Part shown: piece by piece, positions 18,967-29,320 of the stretch
Layout: each line of letters opens with the position of its first letter
How positions within the stretch are numbered: position 1 is the first letter of the stretch
Assembly (NCBI RefSeq): GCF_014651855.1
Contig: NZ_BMXR01000001.1
Location: 1-64,000, forward strand
DNA length: 64,000 nucleotides
Direction of reading: 5' to 3'
Source: Saccharospirillum salsuginis
Lineage (GTDB): Bacteria; Pseudomonadota; Gammaproteobacteria; Pseudomonadales; Natronospirillaceae
The notes under the pieces: model-generated
The model's database searches: none
Seen by the model: the letters and a program-made list of their open reading frames with translations, nothing else
Told to the model about the DNA's origin: nothing
Position numbers and translations under genes: made by a program

Positions 18967-21900
18967 ATGACCAAGGATCTTCTGTCTCGGCTATTGCCGC
19001 GCCTGATTCGTGCTATGCTGGCTATTACTCTCACAATGCCACTGGCGGGCTTTTCAGGCGCCGAGCCTGACGCAGCCGATCTACCTCTCCCCTCTTCTTT
19101 ACCCCAACACGACTACGAAACACAGCTCTACACCTGGCTGATGCGGCAGCAGTATAAAACGCTCGGCTGGCAGCACGATGCCATGGTGCGCGACACGGGC
19201 CCCTACATCGAGGGGGAATACTACGGTACCCATCCGGCGGTTCGCATCTTCTATTCGCCGGAAGTAATGGACTGGCTAAAAAACGATCGGCAGGGCGATA
19301 TAGCGGATGGCGCCATGATCATCAAGGAAATGTATTCGCCTCCGGCCGTGTTGTATCAGGACCTGGAACAGAAACCGGAATATCAGCGGGATCCAGCGGC
19401 CTACGAGGCCATGCTGGGCCAATTGGTTTCGGCCTGGACGGTGATGGTGAAAGACAGCCAAGGGTCTCACGACGGCTGGTACTGGAGCGGTACCAGCGCG
19501 CCCGACAAGGACCAGAGCGTCGAGGCGGCGGTACGCAGCCAGGTGGAACGGTACGGGCAGTTTCCGAACTCGGGCTTCGGGGCACCCTGTTTGCGGTGCC
19601 ACGGTTCCGCCGAGAATGAATTGACGTTCAGCACCTTTCGCAACTTGAACGGTCCAAAGTCGACCGACTATCCGTTGCGATTTATGGTGGATTCCTCGTG
19701 GCGCAGCGAAGCACACTTCAACAATTATCCCCTGTCCCTGCTGGCGGATGATCCCTTCGTGCGGAATCGGATGATGATCCCGACCGGGCAACGCCCCTGG
19801 TCAGATACATCGGTTCCCGGTTTGAAAGACTATGTCAGTGCTCACTTGGGTCGGGGCGGAGAGTCCGAGCAGGTTCCGTCCCGGGAAGCTCTGGCGTCAC
19901 CCAATGCGGCCTTTCTGGAACAATTCCCGAGCCTGGCGTCGAAAGCACCCTCCTTGCTCTCGGATGTCACCGCCTTTCCGTCGCAATGGACCGATCATGT
20001 CGTGCCCGGCCCGGGTGACCCTGAAACCTTCATGACCTCCAGCAACTGTATGGGTTGTCACGGCGGTCTGGGCGGCCTTCCCTACGGTGTGACCATGTTC
20101 GTGCAAACCGGCCCGAATTATGGCGACGGCTACAATGTCTCCGAATACGGCGAGTGGCGTTGGTCGCCCATGGGGCTGGCCGGGCGCGACCCGATCTTTC
20201 ATGCCCAACTCGAAAGTGAAATGGCCTATATCGAACGGGACGCGGGACTGACACCGAACCCATTACGCGGCAGCGTGGAGGACACGCAACAGGCCATTAC
20301 CAATACCTGCCTGAGTTGCCACGGCGCAATGGGTCAACGTCAGTTAGCGATCGACGCCGAATTGGACCCGTCGCTGGATCCGAATTTCAATGTGGACTAT
20401 TTCTACCTCACGGAACGAATGTCCTCGAAAGATCCAAAACCGGACGACTACGCATACCACAAGTACGGGGAACTGGCCCGCGAGGGCATCAGTTGCGCGG
20501 TCTGCCACCGCATCGATGCACCATCGGCGGCCGCCATCAGCCAATGGCAACCCGCCGAGCCGGACTGGCTTACACCGGAAACACCCAGAGAACTGGCCTA
20601 CTCTCTGTTCCACAATTCCACCGGCCGGTTCGAGCGCGGTCCCAACGATGCCTTTTTCGGCCCCTTTGATGATGTGTCCACAGAGCCCATGAACACGGTT
20701 ATTGGTGCTGAACCGAAACACAACGACTTCGTGCAGGACTCCCAATTGTGCGGCACCTGCCACACCATCAATCTGCCCAATATTGGTCTATCCGAGCCGC
20801 CCTCCCCAGTGCTGGATGCGGTCGAAACGAACCCGGCTTTCGCAGACTATGCCCATACCATCGAACAGGCCACCTTTCTGGAGTGGCAAAACAGTGCGTT
20901 CGCGCAGGGCGAAGGCGACCCGAGTTCGTCCTTCCAAAGCTGCCAGGACTGCCACATGCCGGGCGGCTTTAAAACGCTCGATGGTCGTGTGAACATCGAT
21001 CAACTGGTGACTCAGATCGCGGCCGTTCAGGATGCCAACTTCCCCGGCGCGGAAGAGACGCTGCCTCTTGAAGATCTGGATATCCCCTTTCGGGACGACT
21101 ACACCCGTCACGAGCACGTCGGTCTCAATGTGTTTCTGTTGGAAATGTTCGACCAGTTCCCCGAAATTCTGGGTGTGGTCAAGAACGATTACATGACTTC
21201 CGCGGACAACGGTGTCGACCTGGCGATCGAGAACATGGTGCGACTAGCACGGGAAGACACGGCGGCGATCGACATTCAGTCGGTGTCCATCAAGGACGGC
21301 CGGCTAACTACCCAGGTCCGACTCCAGAACAAGACCGGTCATCGCTTTCCCAGCGGTGTGGCGTTTCGGCGGGCCTTTGTGGAATTGCTGATCAAGGAAG
21401 ACGGACGCGTCATCTGGGGATCGGGACGGACCAACGCAGCTGGCGTGATCGTGGATGGCAACGGCCAACCGTTAACGACGGAATTCCTGCCCGGGCCGGA
21501 GGACTACCAACCCCATCACGAACGAATTACGCGCGAGGATCAGGTGCAGATATACGAAGAGCTGAATCGAAACGCTCAGAACCAATTCACCACCAGCTTC
21601 GTGCACCGTGTAGACAGCCCAAAGGACAACCGCCTGTTACCGCGCGGTTGGCGCGAGTCCAGCGTGTTCAAACCACAAGGCCAGGTGATGGAACAATTCA
21701 TGGAGGCGACCGACCCTCATGGGGTAGGCAATGATCCGGATTACCAGGATCAGGGGCCGGCATTTCCGGGAGAGGATAACCTCTCATATGAAATCGCTCT
21801 ACCGGCCGGAGTGGATACATCCAAGCTCGTGGTCGAAGCGACGCTGTATTATCAGGCCATTCCGCCTTATTGGCTGCACCAACGTTTCACCACGGCACCG

Positions 21901-22023
21901 GACGGGCTCGCCACTCAGCGACTCTATTATATGACCAGTCGACTGAATCTGGAGGACACACCTATGGAGAATTGGAAATTGAAGCTGGTGAACGACACCT
22001 TCGAAGTGCGCCCGGATTCCTGA
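18967..22023 (+). CDS. Six-haem c-type cytochrome, exported
   Basis: A 1018-aa exported protein with a signal peptide (about residues 1-32, ending near PLAGFSGA) and six CXXCH haem sites: CLRCH (about 208), CMGCH (361), CLSCH (448), CAVCH (510), CGTCH (595) and CQDCH (659). The last 350 residues lack haem motifs and look beta-rich, with KTGHRFPSGVAFRRAFVEL resembling C-terminal parts of other large multihaem cytochromes. It probably transfers electrons in the periplasm or outer membrane. No partner oxidase, reductase or quinol dehydrogenase is adjacent, so the pathway is unknown. AAGGAG precedes the ATG. Confidence 0.88.
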   Translation: MTKDLLSRLLPRLIRAMLAITLTMPLAGFSGAEPDAADLPLPSSLPQHDYETQLYTWLMRQQYKTLGWQHDAMVRDTGPYIEGEYYGTHPAVRIFYSPEVMDWLKNDRQGDIADGAMIIKEMYSPPAVLYQDLEQKPEYQRDPAAYEAMLGQLVSAWTVMVKDSQGSHDGWYWSGTSAPDKDQSVEAAVRSQVERYGQFPNSGFGAPCLRCHGSAENELTFSTFRNLNGPKSTDYPLRFMVDSSWRSEAHFNNYPLSLLADDPFVRNRMMIPTGQRPWSDTSVPGLKDYVSAHLGRGGESEQVPSREALASPNAAFLEQFPSLASKAPSLLSDVTAFPSQWTDHVVPGPGDPETFMTSSNCMGCHGGLGGLPYGVTMFVQTGPNYGDGYNVSEYGEWRWSPMGLAGRDPIFHAQLESEMAYIERDAGLTPNPLRGSVEDTQQAITNTCLSCHGAMGQRQLAIDAELDPSLDPNFNVDYFYLTERMSSKDPKPDDYAYHKYGELAREGISCAVCHRIDAPSAAAISQWQPAEPDWLTPETPRELAYSLFHNSTGRFERGPNDAFFGPFDDVSTEPMNTVIGAEPKHNDFVQDSQLCGTCHTINLPNIGLSEPPSPVLDAVETNPAFADYAHTIEQATFLEWQNSAFAQGEGDPSSSFQSCQDCHMPGGFKTLDGRVNIDQLVTQIAAVQDANFPGAEETLPLEDLDIPFRDDYTRHEHVGLNVFLLEMFDQFPEILGVVKNDYMTSADNGVDLAIENMVRLAREDTAAIDIQSVSIKDGRLTTQVRLQNKTGHRFPSGVAFRRAFVELLIKEDGRVIWGSGRTNAAGVIVDGNGQPLTTEFLPGPEDYQPHHERITREDQVQIYEELNRNAQNQFTTSFVHRVDSPKDNRLLPRGWRESSVFKPQGQVMEQFMEATDPHGVGNDPDYQDQGPAFPGEDNLSYEIALPAGVDTSKLVVEATLYYQAIPPYWLHQRFTTAPDGLATQRLYYMTSRLNLEDTPMENWKLKLVNDTFEVRPDS

Positions 22024-22024
22024 C

Positions 22025-22056
22025 GGGCCGGGCACCCCTGGGTTGAGACCCGGCCC
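22025..22056 (+). terminator. Hairpin after multihaem cytochrome gene
   Basis: GGGCCGGG and CCCGGCCC form an 8-bp stem two bases after the stop codon. No T-run follows, so this is a probable rather than a certain terminator. Confidence 0.45.
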
Positions 22057-22070
22057 CAACCTTAATAGTC

Positions 22071-22126
22071 AGAAAAAAGAGCCGCCTGGGTCCGTTCGGA
22101 TTCGCACCGATAACGGACCGAGCGGC
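22071..22126 (-). terminator. Strong terminator of the prkA-yeaH-spoVR operon
   Basis: On the minus strand GCCGCTCGGTCCGTT pairs with AACGGACCCAGGCGGC, with one bulge, and is followed by CTTTTTT. It lies 16 bases downstream of the spoVR stop and fits a Rho-independent terminator. Confidence 0.8.
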
Positions 22127-22141
22127 CTATACTCAGTCCGA

Positions 22142-23683
22142 TCAGACGTATTTCAGCCCTTCTTCCAACGCCTGATCCGGCGATTTATCCTTCGGCGGCA
22201 TGTGGTAGCTTTGGCGCAGCACGTCACCGTCCACGGAATGCAGGTGGACATCGAAGCCCCACAGTCTGTGCAGGTGCTTCATCACCTCTTCGGCATCCTT
22301 GTTCAATGGGATGTTGTTGTGCCGGGTATGGCGCAAGGTGATCGCCCGGTCGCCACGCAAATCGACATCAACTACCTGAATGTTGGGTTCGCGTGTGCTC
22401 AGGTTGTACTGCTCGGCCAGCAGTGAACGCAGTTTCCGGTAGCCCTGTTCATCGTGGATGGCGGTGATTTCGTACTCGCTCTCGTTTTCGTCGTCGAATA
22501 CGGCGAACAGGTGCATATCGCGCATGACCTTGGGCGAGAGATACTGCTGAATAAAGCTCTCGTCCTTGAAGTTCTCCATGGCGAAATGCAGGGCATCGAG
22601 CCAGTCCGTACCCGCGAGGTCCGGGAACCACTCCCGGTCTTCATCGGTGGGGTTTTCGCACATCCGGCGGATATCGCGATAGATGTTGAAACCCAGGGTA
22701 TAGGGGTTAATGCCGGAATAAAACCGGGAATCGTAGGGTGGTTGATACACCACGGCGGAGTGGCTCTGCAGAAACTCCATCATGAAGCCTTCGGTAATGT
22801 AACCCCGATTGTAGAGCTCGTTCATCAGGGTGTAATGCCAGAAGCTGGCCCACCCCTCGTTCATCACCTGCGTCTGGCGCTGTGGGTAGAAATACTGCGC
22901 CAGCTTGCGCACGATGCGTACCAGCTCCCGCTGCCAGGGTTCAAGCAGCGGCGCGTTCTTCTCGATAAAGTAGAGAATGTTTTCCTGGGGTTCCGCCGGG
23001 TAACGGCTCCGCGTCTCTTCCTCTTTCTTGCTCTCCGGTACCGGGATGGTGCGCCACAACAGGTTGACCTGCTGTTGCATGTAGGCTTCACGTTCCTCCT
23101 GACGCGCCCGCTCTTCGGCGGCGGAAATCGGCGATGGCCGTTTGTAGCGGTCGACACCATAATTCTGTAGCGCGTGACAGGAATCCAGAACCCGTTCGAC
23201 CTCGCGCACACCGTAGCGCTCCTCGCACTGGGTCACGTAATTCTTGGCGAACACCAGATAGTCGATGATGGCGGATGCATCGGTCCAGGTCTTGAACAGA
23301 TAGTTGTTCTTGAAGAAGGAGTTATGCCCATAGCAGGCATGCGCAATCACCAGCGCCTGCATCGGCATGGTGTTTTCTTCCATCAGGTAGGCGATGCAGG
23401 GGTTGGAGTTGATGACGATCTCATACGCCAATCCCATAAAGCCACGCTGATAATTCTGCTGGGTTTGCAGAAACTGTTTACCGTAGGACCAGTGATGGTA
23501 ACCCACGGGCATGCCAATGGACGAGTAGGCGTCCATCATCTGCTCGGAGCTGATGATCTCGATCTGGTTCGGATAGGTATCCAGCCGGAATTCCTGGGCG
23601 ATCTCGGCGATCACCCGGTCGTATTCCTGGATCAGTGGAAAGGTCCACTCGCTGCCGGTTGAGATCGGTTCTTTACGTCTCAT
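22142..23683 (-). CDS. spoVR: SpoVR family protein
   Basis: A 513-aa protein of the SpoVR/YcgB family, conserved with PrkA and YeaH in many bacteria and linked to stress or stationary-phase physiology. The family-typical N-terminus ([19 protein letters not shown]) and the His-rich [15 protein letters not shown] are present. So is [20 protein letters not shown], which looks like a metalloenzyme-like region. The biochemical activity is not established. Its ATG overlaps the yeaH stop, and it is third in the operon. Confidence 0.95.
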   Translation of the reverse strand: MRRKEPISTGSEWTFPLIQEYDRVIAEIAQEFRLDTYPNQIEIISSEQMMDAYSSIGMPVGYHHWSYGKQFLQTQQNYQRGFMGLAYEIVINSNPCIAYLMEENTMPMQALVIAHACYGHNSFFKNNYLFKTWTDASAIIDYLVFAKNYVTQCEERYGVREVERVLDSCHALQNYGVDRYKRPSPISAAEERARQEEREAYMQQQVNLLWRTIPVPESKKEEETRSRYPAEPQENILYFIEKNAPLLEPWQRELVRIVRKLAQYFYPQRQTQVMNEGWASFWHYTLMNELYNRGYITEGFMMEFLQSHSAVVYQPPYDSRFYSGINPYTLGFNIYRDIRRMCENPTDEDREWFPDLAGTDWLDALHFAMENFKDESFIQQYLSPKVMRDMHLFAVFDDENESEYEITAIHDEQGYRKLRSLLAEQYNLSTREPNIQVVDVDLRGDRAITLRHTRHNNIPLNKDAEEVMKHLHRLWGFDVHLHSVDGDVLRQSYHMPPKDKSPDQALEEGLKYV

Positions 23684-24963
23684 GCGGATTTCCTCTGAAA
23701 CAGTTGACGGAACACAGGATAGATGTCCGACGGGTCGATGATCTGTTCCATGGCGAAACTGTCTGGGTATTCCTTACGCACCTGCTCGTAGGCGTACCAA
23801 AGCGCCTGATGGTCGCGCGGCGTGATCTCGATGTAGGAGTAATACTGCACCAACGGCATGATCGAGTTCGCCAACAGCTCGCGACACTGGGGCGAGTCGT
23901 CGTTCCAGTTGTCGCCATCCGAAGCCTGGGCCGCATAGATGTTCCAGGCATTGGGCGGATAGCGGTCCTTGACGATGTCCGACATCATGCGCAGCGCGCT
24001 GGAGACGATGGTGCCCCCGGTCTCCCGGCTGTAGAAAAACTCTTCCTCGTCGACCTCTTTGGCGCTGGTGTGGTGGCGAATGAAGACCACTTCGATCTTC
24101 TCGTAGTTGCGCCGCAGGAACATATACAGCAACAGGAAGAAGCGCTTGGCCATGTCCTTGGTGTTCTGCGTCATCGAACCGGAGACGTCCATCAGACAGA
24201 ACATGACGGCGGCATTGCTCGGTACCGGCACCTTTTCATTGCGGTTGTAGCGCAGATCGAAATCGTCGATGAACGGTAGCCGTTTGATCTTGGTTTCGAG
24301 CCGCTGCAGCTCTTCCTGCCAATCGGCCAGCGCCCGGCCGTCGCGCAGCGCTTCGTCTTTCGCCATTTCGTCTTCGATCAGGCCTTTCAGTTCCTTGACG
24401 CGACGACGCGACTTGCCACTCAGGGCGATGCGGCGCGCATGCGCATTGCGCATGGAGCGGACGATATTGATGCGGTTGGGCACGCCCTGATTGGTAAAGC
24501 CGGCGTGGCGGTACACAAAGTCGCTCATTTCCTTGAGGTCTTTGCGCACCAGGTTGGGGAGTTCGAGGTCTTCGAACAGGAATTCGAGAAACTCGTCCTG
24601 GGTGATGGTGAAGGTGAAATCGTCCATCCCCTCGCCGGTGTTGGACGCATCGCCACCGCCCTGGCCCTGTCCGGCACCGCCCTGGGGTTTGCGAATGCGA
24701 TCGCCGGTGTTGAACTCCTTGTTACCGGGGTTGACGATGGTTCGCGTACCGCCCTGGCCGTGACCGATGGTCGGCTCGTGGATGTCTTCCTGAGGAATGG
24801 AAATGGACTCGCCATGTTCCATATCGGTGATCGAGCGCTTGTTGACCGCTTCGTTCACCGCCTTTTTGATGTGTTTGCGGTAGCGTTCAAGAAACCGCCG
24901 GCGATTGACCGCGCTTTTGTTCTTGCCGTTCAAGCGGCGGTCAATGACATAACTATTGATCAT
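23680..24963 (-). CDS. yeaH: YeaH/YhbH family protein (DUF444)
   Basis: A 427-aa protein with a C-terminal von Willebrand factor A-like domain. Its MIDAS motif DVSGSM is about residue 263, in [17 protein letters not shown] Gly-rich linker ([20 protein letters not shown]) lies near residue 95. It is the middle gene between prkA (90-bp gap containing a hairpin) and spoVR (ATGA overlap). In E. coli the counterpart is cotranscribed with the kinase YeaG and responds to nitrogen and stationary-phase signals. Confidence 0.95.
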   Translation of the reverse strand: MINSYVIDRRLNGKNKSAVNRRRFLERYRKHIKKAVNEAVNKRSITDMEHGESISIPQEDIHEPTIGHGQGGTRTIVNPGNKEFNTGDRIRKPQGGAGQGQGGGDASNTGEGMDDFTFTITQDEFLEFLFEDLELPNLVRKDLKEMSDFVYRHAGFTNQGVPNRINIVRSMRNAHARRIALSGKSRRRVKELKGLIEDEMAKDEALRDGRALADWQEELQRLETKIKRLPFIDDFDLRYNRNEKVPVPSNAAVMFCLMDVSGSMTQNTKDMAKRFFLLLYMFLRRNYEKIEVVFIRHHTSAKEVDEEEFFYSRETGGTIVSSALRMMSDIVKDRYPPNAWNIYAAQASDGDNWNDDSPQCRELLANSIMPLVQYYSYIEITPRDHQALWYAYEQVRKEYPDSFAMEQIIDPSDIYPVFRQLFQRKSA

Positions 24964-24985
24964 AAATCGACCTCACGACTGGGCG

Positions 24986-25010
24986 GCAGTGGCACCTGGG
25001 GTGCCACTGC
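24986..25010 (-). promoter_or_regulatory. Intercistronic hairpin between prkA and yeaH
   Basis: A perfect 11-bp stem (GCAGTGGCACC with GGTGCCACTGC) with a 3-base loop lies in the 90-bp prkA-yeaH gap. No T-run follows on the minus strand, so an RNA stability or processing role is more likely than full termination. Confidence 0.55.
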
Positions 25011-25053
25011 GCTGTCTTGTCGTCTGACGGCCCTCCTGTGGGACGCACAGCGA

Positions 25054-26976
25054 TTACGAGGACTTCCTTACACGCAGGTACCATTCACTCAACAGCCGTA
25101 CCTGTTTCTCGGTGTAACCGCGTTCTGTCATGCGGTGCACGAAGTCCTGATGTTTCTTCTCGTCCTCTTTGGAGGATTTCGCCGAATAGGAAATAACCGG
25201 CAACAGGTCCTCGGTATTGGAGAACATCTTCTTCTCGATGACCGCGCGGAGCTTCTCGTAACTCTGCCAGCTCGGGTTGCGGCCTTCGTTGTTGGCGCGT
25301 GCCCGCAGTACGAAGTTGACGATCTCGTTGCGGAAATCCTTCGGGTTGGAGATGCCCGCCGGTTTCTCGATTTTTTCCAGCTCCTCGTTGAGGGCGGCGC
25401 GGTCGAGGATTTCGCCGGTCTCCGGATCCCGATACTCCTGGTCCTGAATCCAGAAGTCGGCGTAGGTGACGTAGCGGTCGAATATGTTCTGTCCGTACTC
25501 GGAATAACTCTCCAGATAGGCGGTCTGAATTTCCTTGCCGATGTATTCGACGTACCTCGGCGCCAGGTATTCCTTCAGATGCGTCAGGTAGCGATCGTGC
25601 ACGTCCTGCGGGAATTGTTGCTGCTCGATCTGTTCTTCGAGCACATAGAGCAGGTGGACCGGGTTGGCCGCCACTTCGGTGGCGTCGAAGTTGAACACCT
25701 TGGACATGATCTTGAAGGCGAAACGCGTGGACAGCCCGTCCATGCCCTCGTCGACACCGGCGGCGTCCTTGTATTCCTGAATGGTCTTGGCTTTCGGATC
25801 CGTGTCTTTCAGGTTCTCACCGTCGTAGACACGCATCTTGGAGTAGATACTGGAGTTTTCGGGCTCCTTGAGCCGCGATAGTACTGAGAACTGCGCCATC
25901 ATACGCAGTGTATCCGGTGCGCAGGGGGCTTCGCGCAACGAACTGTTCTCGATCAGCTTACGGTAGATCTTGATCTCTTCGCTGACGCGGGTGCAGTACG
26001 GCACTTTGACGATGAACACCCGGTCGAGGAAAGCCTCGTTGTTCTTGTTGTTACGGAACTGCTGCCATTCGGATTCGTTCGAGTGCGCCAGGATAGTGCC
26101 GTGGAACGGAATGGCACTCATACCCTCGGTGGCGTTGTAGTTGCCTTCCTGGGTAGCGGTCAGCAAGGGGTGAAGCACCTTGATCGGGGCCTTGAACATC
26201 TCGACGAATTCCATCAGGCCCTGGTTGGCCTTACAGAGTGCGCCGGAGAAGCTGTAGGCGTCCGGATCGTTCTGCGGGAAGTCTTCCAGTTTGCGAATGT
26301 CGACCTTACCGACCAGGGCGGAAATGTCCTGGTTGTTTTCATCCCCGGGTTCGGTCTTGGCCACGGCGATCTGGTCGATGATCGACGGATACAGCTTGAC
26401 CACCCGGAACTGGGAGATATCGCCGCCGTATTCGTGCAGGCGCTTAACCGCCCAGGGCGACATGATGGTTCTGAGGTAGCGGTCCGGAATGCCGTAGCGT
26501 TCCAGCAAAATGGAACCGTCTTCATCGGCATCGAACAGGCCCAGCGGGCTTTCATAGACCGGTGAGCCCTTGATGGCGTAAAAAGGAATGTTCTGAATCA
26601 GCTGCTTCAGCCGCTCCGCCAGGGACGACTTACCGCCCCCGACCGGGCCCAACAGATACAGAATCTGTTTCTTCTCTTCGAGCCCCTGGGCCGCGTGGCG
26701 GAAATAGGAAACGATGTGTTCGATCGGCTCTTCCATGCCGTAGAATTCTTCGAAGGCCGGGTAGCGACGAATGATCTTGTTGGAAAAAATCCGGCTGAGC
26801 CGAGGGTCTTTGGCGGTGTCGATCACCTCGGGCTCGCCGATGGCCGCCAGCATGCGTTCGGGCGCGGACGCATAGGCCATCGGATCTTCTTTGCACAGCT
26901 CCAGATATTCCTCCAGGGAATATTCCTCAAGCTGACGAGATTCATAACGTGTTTGATAGTGTTTGAATAGTTCCAT
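25054..26976 (-). CDS. prkA: PrkA serine protein kinase (YeaG-like)
   Basis: A 640-aa protein with an N-terminal AAA+ module (Walker A GPVGGGKSSLAERLK at about residue 111) and a C-terminal PrkA kinase-like domain (about 390-640). The family is a serine kinase or AAA+ protease-like regulator of stress and nitrogen-starvation responses. AAGGGGG precedes the ATG at 26976. It is first in the prkA-yeaH-spoVR operon, and a sigma-54 type promoter sequence lies about 96 bases upstream. Confidence 0.96.
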   Translation of the reverse strand: MELFKHYQTRYESRQLEEYSLEEYLELCKEDPMAYASAPERMLAAIGEPEVIDTAKDPRLSRIFSNKIIRRYPAFEEFYGMEEPIEHIVSYFRHAAQGLEEKKQILYLLGPVGGGKSSLAERLKQLIQNIPFYAIKGSPVYESPLGLFDADEDGSILLERYGIPDRYLRTIMSPWAVKRLHEYGGDISQFRVVKLYPSIIDQIAVAKTEPGDENNQDISALVGKVDIRKLEDFPQNDPDAYSFSGALCKANQGLMEFVEMFKAPIKVLHPLLTATQEGNYNATEGMSAIPFHGTILAHSNESEWQQFRNNKNNEAFLDRVFIVKVPYCTRVSEEIKIYRKLIENSSLREAPCAPDTLRMMAQFSVLSRLKEPENSSIYSKMRVYDGENLKDTDPKAKTIQEYKDAAGVDEGMDGLSTRFAFKIMSKVFNFDATEVAANPVHLLYVLEEQIEQQQFPQDVHDRYLTHLKEYLAPRYVEYIGKEIQTAYLESYSEYGQNIFDRYVTYADFWIQDQEYRDPETGEILDRAALNEELEKIEKPAGISNPKDFRNEIVNFVLRARANNEGRNPSWQSYEKLRAVIEKKMFSNTEDLLPVISYSAKSSKEDEKKHQDFVHRMTERGYTEKQVRLLSEWYLRVRKSS

Positions 26977-27574
26977 GTACGACCCCCTTGAAAGAAACGC
27001 GCTTGCTCTTTCCCTGTACGACGCCTGTCATCACTGTTGTGGTGCCACACCCTGGATTACTCCAGTAAAGGTAGCACGGTTTGTGCCAAACAGTTTATGA
27101 CGCCGTCACATGGCGACTGCTCGACCCCTGGTTCCTGGGTGCCCGGGCATCCCGATCGCATTCGACGGGTAAAGCGACCCGATTTTTGACACCAATCAAC
27201 TTTGCTTGAATGCCGTTAGATCTGCATCGGCGATGGCCGATACCGTGGGGCGGTTTCAATTTCGACCCGGCTCCCCGATCCAGATGTAACACCATGCAGT
27301 CAAAGCTCTTTACATCTTTTAGCCTAGCCCAAGCCTGTAGAAGTTGCTGAAATTTCGTCACTTTTTTTTGCGTCTTTACAGTCGAACAAGCGCACGCGAA
27401 TAATTGTTTTAAACAAATCCGGGGAGGTTTCAAACCCTGATGTGACGTGGGTCTCACGCTTTTACAACGTTGGGGAGTTCAAGGCTCTTTTTTGCGAGGC
27501 AAGTCAGGACTTTCGGACTTCTTCCCGACAGGATTTTTACCGTGAGAAGAAGACCGAACAGGGCGAGTGATTGA
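26977..27574. other. 598-base non-coding region between ung and prkA
   Basis: No convincing gene is seen. The half nearest prkA holds the sigma-54 type promoter. The rest is AT-richer than its surroundings, with T-runs at 27362-27369 and 27488-27495 and a short hairpin (AAGTC with GACTT, about 27500-27520). An unrecognised small RNA is possible but not supported. Confidence 0.4.
27072..27089 (-). promoter_or_regulatory. Sigma-54 type promoter upstream of prkA
   Basis: The minus strand reads TTGGCACAAACCGTGCTA. It matches the -24/-12 consensus TTGGCAC-N5-TTGC, with GG and GC at the exact required spacing and one mismatch (G for T). Transcription would begin near 27062, giving a leader of about 85 bases. 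In E. coli the yeaGH operon is known to use sigma-54 with NtrC, which supports the call. No activator site was identified. Confidence 0.65.
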
Positions 27575-28273
27575 TCAGGGTTGCCAATTTATTGGCGTCT
27601 GGCCGGTCCCTCTCAAGTAGACATTGGCTTTGGAAAAATGATTCGACCCGAACCAGCCCCGGTGGGCGGACAGGGGCGATGGATGCGGTGCTTCGAGGAC
27701 ACAATGACGCTCCCTGTCAATGAACCGGCCTTTCTTCTGGGCATAACTGCCCCAGAGCATGAACACCAGGTGGGTCCTGTCGGCATTCAATCGTTCTATG
27801 ACGGCATCGGTGAACTGTTCCCAGCCCTTGCCCTGGTGGGCACCGGCGCTGCCCTGCTCGACCGTCAGCACGGCATTGAGCAGTAACACACCCTGTTTGG
27901 CCCAGGCCGTCAAATCCCCGTGCTCAGGTGGCTGGATGCCGACATCCTGTTGCAGTTCCTTGTAGATATTCTTGAGACTTGGCGGCGGGCGCACGCCTTC
28001 CCGGACGGAAAAGCTGAGGCCGTGGGCCTGCCCGGGGCCATGGTAGGGATCCTGTCCGAGGATGACCACTTTCACCTGGTCGAACGGCGTCAACTGCAGG
28101 GCACGAAACACCTGATCGCCCGGCGGGTACAGCGTCTTGCCCTCGCCGGCACGGGTCTTGAGAAAGTCCATCAGGTGGCGGGCATAGTCCTGATCGAATT
28201 CCGGGTTCAGCCGCTGCTGCCAGCCGGCTTCCAGTTCGGAATGCTGAAAGTCCAGTTTCCAGGCGTTCGTCAT
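27575..28273 (-). CDS. ung: Uracil-DNA glycosylase Ung
   Basis: A 232-aa family 1 uracil-DNA glycosylase that removes uracil from DNA. Motif 1, [18 protein letters not shown], contains the water-activating Asp near residue 72. The leucine loop is [13 protein letters not shown] near residue 195. Length matches bacterial Ung. Its ATG overlaps the stop of the AcuI/YhdH-like gene, so the two are translationally coupled. Confidence 0.97.
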   Translation of the reverse strand: MTNAWKLDFQHSELEAGWQQRLNPEFDQDYARHLMDFLKTRAGEGKTLYPPGDQVFRALQLTPFDQVKVVILGQDPYHGPGQAHGLSFSVREGVRPPPSLKNIYKELQQDVGIQPPEHGDLTAWAKQGVLLLNAVLTVEQGSAGAHQGKGWEQFTDAVIERLNADRTHLVFMLWGSYAQKKGRFIDRERHCVLEAPHPSPLSAHRGWFGSNHFSKANVYLRGTGQTPINWQP

Positions 28274-29265
28274 GGCGCCTCCATATCGATCAAGGCGCGC
28301 CGCTGGATCTTGCCGGCCAGCATCGCCTCAACGCGCGGACTGACCTGGTCGAGCAGGATGGTGTCGCACAGGCCGGCGAGCTTGGGCAACGACCAAAGTT
28401 TGGCGAACTTGGCGAATACCCGCTTACGGGCTTCCAACGGTGCATCCGCGCTGGCCACACCGAGCAGGTTGACGCCGCGCAAAATAAAGGGGTAGATCTC
28501 GGCCGGTATCTTTGTTCCCCCGACGATGCCGCACGCGGCGACAGAACCGCCGTATTTCAGACTCTTCAGGATGTTCACCAGTGTCTGGTCGCCCACGGTA
28601 TCGATGGCGGCCGCGTAGGTGCCGGCCAACAGGGCTTTCTTCTGCGGTTCGGACAGCGCCTCGCGCGGCAGGATCTCGGAGGCGCCCAGTTCACGCAACC
28701 AGTCGTGCGCCTCGGGTTTGCCGGTCACCGCTGTCACCGTATACCCCAGTGTGGCGAGCAGATGCACCGCGATACTGCCCACGCCCCCGGTCGCTCCGGT
28801 GACCAATACCGGGCCTTGAGAGGCCCGCAGGCCGTTATCGAGCAATTTTTCCAGGCAATATGCCGCGGTTACCCCGGCCGTACCCAGGCGCATGCTGTCC
28901 GCCATGGATAATCCGTCGGGCAGGGTCACGATCCAGTCGGCGGGTACACGAATGTAGTCGGCGAAACCGCCATCGGTATTCATGCCCAGGTCGAAACCGA
29001 GAACCACCACTTCGGTTCCGGGCTCGAACCGGCCACTGCGGTCCCGCTCGACGACGCCGGCGGCATCGATGCCCGGTGTGTGTGGATAGTGCCGGCTGAT
29101 GCCCTTGTGGCCGTTGGCGGAGAGCGCGTCCTTGTAGTTCATGGACGACCAGTGCACCCGGACCAGAACATCGTGGTCGGGCAGTTCATCCAGGGAGCGG
29201 GTCTCGATCGCACGGGTGATGCCCGAGTCCGTCACGTGCACCCGTAGAGCTCGGTATGAGGTCAT
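28270..29265 (-). CDS. YhdH/AcuI family NADPH oxidoreductase
   Basis: A 331-aa zinc-independent medium-chain dehydrogenase. The N-terminal GroES-like domain includes [17 protein letters not shown] and [13 protein letters not shown]. The NADPH-binding Rossmann motif is [20 protein letters not shown] (about residue 152). In this family AcuI reduces acrylyl-CoA to propionyl-CoA, which matters in marine DMSP breakdown; YhdH has a similar activity. No other DMSP gene is nearby, so the substrate is inferred from family. It precedes ung in the same direction. Confidence 0.9.
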   Translation of the reverse strand: MTSYRALRVHVTDSGITRAIETRSLDELPDHDVLVRVHWSSMNYKDALSANGHKGISRHYPHTPGIDAAGVVERDRSGRFEPGTEVVVLGFDLGMNTDGGFADYIRVPADWIVTLPDGLSMADSMRLGTAGVTAAYCLEKLLDNGLRASQGPVLVTGATGGVGSIAVHLLATLGYTVTAVTGKPEAHDWLRELGASEILPREALSEPQKKALLAGTYAAAIDTVGDQTLVNILKSLKYGGSVAACGIVGGTKIPAEIYPFILRGVNLLGVASADAPLEARKRVFAKFAKLWSLPKLAGLCDTILLDQVSPRVEAMLAGKIQRRALIDMEAP

Positions 29266-29320
29266 GGTCTGGCCTGTTCAGTCGTTGAGATAGACCAAAG
29301 GCTACCAAAAGCGCCCGGGC

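Noticed and set aside
27095..27457. 120-codon frame upstream of prkA
   Set aside because: No ribosome site, no recognisable domain, and it would start upstream of and end next to the sigma-54 promoter; treated as non-coding.
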